From the NCBI RefSeq assembly GCF_036711975.1, contig NC_091966.1:9617501-9681500 (forward strand): a stretch of 64,000 bases of DNA, in the 5' to 3' direction. Made by a program: the position numbers and the translations under genes. Origin of the DNA: Onthophagus taurus. Taxonomy: Eukaryota > Arthropoda > Insecta > Coleoptera > Scarabaeidae. Positions 60,304-64,000 of the stretch are shown here, piece by piece. Each line of letters opens with the position of its first letter. The stretch's first letter is position 1. A model generated the notes under the pieces. It searched no databases and was not told where the DNA came from. It saw only the letters and a program-made list of their open reading frames with translations.

Positions 60304-61175
60304 ATGGACCATTACAAGGGTAAAATTGTTGTTGTTACAGGAGCAAGTTCAGGAATTGGAGCTGCTGTAACAAAAATGTTACTCAAGAATGGAATGAAGG
60401 TAAAAAATTAATCACAAAATTACTTCTTTTTAATCATCGTTTTAACATAGGTTGTTGGATTAGCTCGCCGAAAAGAAAGAATCGAACAACTTTGTGCAAA
60501 AGAACCATCTTTAAAAAAAAATTTATGCGCTTTGAAAGTTGATATAACCAGTGAAAAAGAAATTGTGGATGCATTTAAATGGATTACCCAGAATGTGGGT
60601 CCGTTAAGTGTCTTGGTGAATAATGCTGGAATTGTAAGACCTGGATCGATTATTAATGGTGAAATGAAAGATTTTAAATCGATAATGGACACAAATGTAA
60701 TGGGGGCAACTGTAGCTGCACGCGAGGCAGTTTCCATAATAAAAAAATGTAATATTGTTGATGGTTACATCATTAATATTAATAGCGTCGCTGGGCTGAG
60801 CGTTTTCAAAACTCCATTAATGGATATGGCTTTTTACCAAGCTTCCAAATTTGCTTTGAATGCTTTGAGCAAAGCTCTACGGTTAGAATTGCAACATTGT
60901 GGACTAAAAATAAGAACATGCGTAAGTTTTTATTACATCACTTTATTTGTTAAGGTATTTTTAATGATAATATCTTTTAGAATGTGAGTCCAGGATTTGT
61001 TGATACAGAGATTGTTAGCCACGCTATGGATGCGGAACAATATAAACAATTTTTGGAACAAAATCCCTCTTTGGCAAGCGAAGACCTAGCTCAAGCTATT
61101 TGTTATTTGTTGAGTACGCGTCCAATTGTTGAAATTACAGAGTTAACAATAAAACCACTCGGAGAAAATTTTTGA
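60304..61175 (+). CDS. Short-chain dehydrogenase/reductase (farnesol dehydrogenase-like, DHRS11 group)
   Basis: Three exons (60304-60399, 60451-60921, 60981-61175) give 253 residues, the usual size of a classical SDR. Rossmann motif TGASSGIG (about 11-18), NNAG (89-92), catalytic Ser144 in NSVAG, and Tyr161-X3-Lys165 in YQASK are all present, so it should be active. Arg-Arg after the second strand (GLARRKERIE) favours NADP(H). The closest group by pattern is the insect farnesol/NADP-dependent alcohol dehydrogenases related to DHRS11, some of which act in juvenile-hormone synthesis; the substrate cannot be read from sequence. A TATA box precedes it, and AATAAA is at 61230. Confidence 0.92.
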
Positions 61176-62199
61176 ATTTTTATACTGATTTGTACAATTT
61201 GATTAATTTTTTTTAATAACATCTTTTTTAATAAAGCATTATTGCAATAAATTGTAGTTTATAATTGCCCACTTTACTGGAAAATATTTCAAGGCAAAAA
61301 AAATGATGTAAACTTAAAGTTTATTGCAGACTGTATTTCAAAATGTCAATTTTTTTTGTTACATGCGTAAATTGTACCGGAAGTTGATGTCACAAGACCT
61401 TTTAGCTAAACTGTAACCTATTTTAAATAATTAGTAATTTTTAATTACAAACCTTAATTTTCCTTTCGAAAGAATAAATATTAAGATTTACGCACATTTT
61501 GAACAGTGGATCTTTGCTATGGTTGAACACGATGAAGGACTGCAACGCGAATTTAACAAAATGGGAACCTCCATCTTGAAGCCAAGGTCAACGTAGATCA
61601 CGTCTTTTGGAACGCAGAACACATAACCAGAATTTCTTTCACACCCTTATCACGAAGCGACCTCAGAGAGAGCAAGTCAGATGTCTGCCGTATATTCACA
61701 CTAAGGATGAGAGCAAATATGATAGCGAGTCTGGAGATAACAAGGTAGGTTGATGATTTAAAAGTCGAAATCTCACGCTAACAATTAAATCTGGAATCTA
61801 AACGTAGCTAATCCTCGAGTTGGGTTCTGTTAATCTTGGTGACTTTCTGGTCGTCTACCAATACTTGATGCACGATGACTTTTTGTAAAGATGGCAGTAT
61901 ATTACTTGCGTTATCAAGAATCCTGAAGAAAATGAGAGAGTTCTGGGTTGCACTTCGTTATGTTAGAAATTTGTAACTAAGAAAGTGTTTTTAGAATTTA
62001 AGCATGCTTGTCCTTTAAAGCAGCATCGTCTTGGAATCCAATTATTTTCAACTGTAGGGTTGCTCTTGAAAACATCTGGTCCATATATCATTGGGCATAA
62101 ATGAAAAACAGTTGCATACCGTTCTCAATTTTTTTAAAGATTTTCGCCAATATTTTCGGAAAAAATGACAATCTTTCTTGAAAAACTCTTTACTTCTGA
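61176..62199. other. Region after SDR, no gene recognised
   Basis: 3' UTR of the SDR gene, then about 0.9 kb without a supported gene. Base composition becomes less AT-rich after about 61500, as in the LINE remnant that follows, so part of this may be a decayed upstream portion of that element. Confidence 0.4.
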
Positions 62200-62690
62200 A
62201 AGTAGTTCGAACACAAATTTACCTTCGTCTTGTAGTTTAAGCCAATGTTGGCGCATCACTAGACCTTAAGGCCGGCGTTCAGAAAACATGAGGGGCTCTT
62301 GAACTGAACATTTTCAACGCTTGTGTTAAATCAGTTCTGCTGTATGGATGCAAAACCTGGCTCGTTACTGAAGACATAAAAAGCAAGCTACAGGTATTCG
62401 TTAACAATTGCCTGCGGTACATATTACAAAAATTCGGCCACGAGTTATTTCATATGACGAATTATGGGAAATTACTGATCAGTCTAGTGCAAACGAAGAA
62501 ATAAAACGGCGAAAGTACGGTCGGGAGTGAGACATAAATGAGTCTGGTCATAGAGTCCTAGAATGGAACCCTCTTGGGGGGAGATCAATTGAAAAAGAAA
62601 CCAACAAAATATCAATTCCACAAATGAGAAGTATATGGTTCACCAAGATCGCCATCATACCGCTGATGACAAGGCAATAGTAGTAGTAGT
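62200..62690 (+). mobile_element. LINE fragment, 3' end
   Basis: The plus strand reads FNACVKSVLLYGCKTWLVTE, KSKLQVFVNNCLRYIL and, after frame changes, ELWEITDQSSANEEIKRRKY and WNPLGGRS. These are the blocks following the RT domain in one common non-LTR group (usual form: VKSVLLYGSETW...; FVNRCLRRIL; WPRVISNDELW). It ends with a short (AGT)n run at about 62678-62692, a typical LINE tail. The 5' part and RT core are missing or unrecognisable. Confidence 0.8.
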
Positions 62691-63560
62691 AGCTGTATTT
62701 TAAAGTTTAAACGATTGAAGTGCCTAAAAATAACAGTAACAAAAATGCGTCCGTGTATTCTTTATATTGAGGAGGAAGTCTAAATTCTCACTTACTGCTT
62801 TTTGATCACTTGAAAGAAACTTTTTGATGTCTTCTGATACTGCAAAAATCTTGCACCAAGCATTTACATAGCCATCTTCAATTATTGTGAAGAAGTATAT
62901 GATCAAACTGAGCGTCAGTTTCTTCAAGTAATGATTCGCCATTGGCACATTGAATAATACACTGATATGATGCACTGATATGATCATATTTTCATTGTTT
63001 ATTGGCTTACGGTTGAGTCATGGAATCAAGCCTTTCCTACATCCAAGTATTGCTGGTGACTCGTTTATTGTAATAAATAACTTTCTTCATGTTCAAACCA
63101 GCTTGGTTGAAACACACAGTGTACAAATCTATTCCTGTAGCAGTTTCTGACATAGGCAAAGTAGTTAGTAGTTTTTGAAGAAATTCTGTCGAAACAAAAG
63201 CTGTAACTGAAATACCGCAATATTTGCCCAAAGTCAAAGCATAGCAATTAACGAAGTTAAGGTCAAGATAAAGTATCATAATTTTCATAAGGTACAGATG
63301 TTATGCCTAAGTTGAAGTGTGCTTGTGATGATTGTCAGCGACACAGTTGAAAATGTTTAATGGCTCTACAAATCTTCAGCTACACCCTGAGCTTTACTGT
63401 CACATGTGGTTGAATTGGTAATGAGATTGAAAAGCAATATTATTTTAAAGAAATATCATAATACTATGATATTTTGAAATATCATATTTAAATAACTGGT
63501 GTAATTTATTTTTGTTGGGTTGGCAATATCAATCAACTTATTTACCAAATGGTTGGGTAT
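62691..63560. other. Unidentified region with minus-strand open frames
   Basis: Minus-strand frames at 62724-62987 and 63037-63288 encode about 80 residues each and are interrupted between. I recognise no motif. They could be parts of one decayed transposon gene. The interval has no splice-linked structure that I can defend. Confidence 0.35.
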
Positions 63561-63970
63561 ATGTAGGGGGGTACAGAACAGCTGTTGCATCATCTACGTT
63601 GTATAAAAAGGAACAAGCAATAGAAGGCTCCCCGCGACGAACATACAATCGCCGGAGTCTTACAACATACCGCATATAAAAAATAACATTTGACAGTCAA
63701 TCGGTAAGCGATTGTTTTTCATCGTCGTTGCTTTGTCACTACCTTCGCGCCGTCGTACTGTGATCTCTTTTATTCTCCCTTAAACGTCTCCAACACGTTT
63801 ACGCTCACGTTCGTTTTCGCCCGTTTTATTTCGCGGCCCCCCTTTCCAGTTCTTAGTTTTACCGCGATTTCGGGGGGACCCTTTTAATGAGATCGAATCG
63901 GTTTCCTCGATTGTTGTTTGTTTTTCTCCATCAAATCGTTTTTAGGTTATAAAACGCTCTCGCTTCAACA
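63561..63970 (+). promoter_or_regulatory. Promoter / 5' UTR of the gene entering at the right edge
   Basis: Base composition shifts sharply: from about 63690 to 63890 the DNA is GC- and CpG-richer than anywhere nearby (TTCGCGCCGTCG, TTTCGCGGCCCCCC). That fits the 5' region of an active gene. A TATAAAAAGG-type box lies at about 63601-63610. Confidence 0.5.
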
Positions 63971-64000
63971 ATGAGCAACACCTCCACACCATCAACCAAT
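63971..64000 (+). CDS. First codons of a gene running off the window
   Basis: ATG at 63971 after the GC-richer 5' region opens MSNTSTPSTN and continues past the last base. Only ten codons are visible, so no family can be named. The Ser/Thr-rich opening is uninformative. The start call rests on the preceding promoter-like composition. Confidence 0.5.
   Translation, partial: MSNTSTPSTN

Overview
The window is animal nuclear DNA, AT-rich, with short GT-AG introns, long repeat-filled introns and many degraded DNA transposons and LINE pieces. Two ABCH-type transporters (a subfamily known from arthropods), a ZAD-type zinc-finger gene and a farnesol-dehydrogenase-like SDR point to an insect. A beetle is a plausible guess, but no single marker here proves it. 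No bacterial, viral or LTR-type coding region was recognised.

Layout. 639-5914 (-): STK11/LKB1 kinase with a 3.3-kb intron. 6858-20728 (+): glycogen debranching enzyme (AGL), 14 exons, divergent from LKB1. An open frame of 319 residues follows its UGA stop in the same frame (20729-21688). 21689-23332: repeats, including a ~190-bp tandem satellite. 23333-24946 (-): NOP56, divergent from wolframin (25523-28201, +). 28202-34303: gene-poor, with one nearly complete Tc1/mariner-type transposon (30323-32255). 34304-40104 and 41022-43727 (+): two tandem ABCH transporters. 43728-47883: remnants of a pogo/Tigger-like transposon and a LINE. 47884-50239 (-): BOD1/Shg1-family gene. 50570-51400: a decayed copy of the zinc-finger gene that follows at 51983-54254 (+). 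54255-58275: small inverted-repeat elements, a LINE piece and a mariner-type transposase remnant. 58337-59366 (-): mitochondrial ribosomal protein L19. 60304-61175 (+): SDR dehydrogenase. 61176-63970: LINE remnants and unidentified sequence. 63971-64000 (+): the first codons of a gene that leaves the window.

The genes are mostly housekeeping: kinase signalling, glycogen breakdown, snoRNP core, ER membrane, mitoribosome, chromatin. Apart from the ABCH pair and the zinc-finger gene with its dead copy, they do not form a pathway cluster. All exon joins were checked by hand for splice dinucleotides and phase, and each reconstructed CDS has a length divisible by three.

The most unusual signal is at AGL. 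Exons 1-2 encode a serine-rich, lysine-rich leader with one predicted membrane segment, upstream of the methionine (8868) that matches the start of vertebrate AGL. After the AGL stop (UGA followed by C) lies a 320-codon open frame ending in a membrane-tail segment. It can be read as a stop-codon read-through extension, or as an alternative terminal exon whose acceptor phase fits the donor of AGL exon 2, so that the AGL catalytic exons would sit inside an intron of a second membrane protein.
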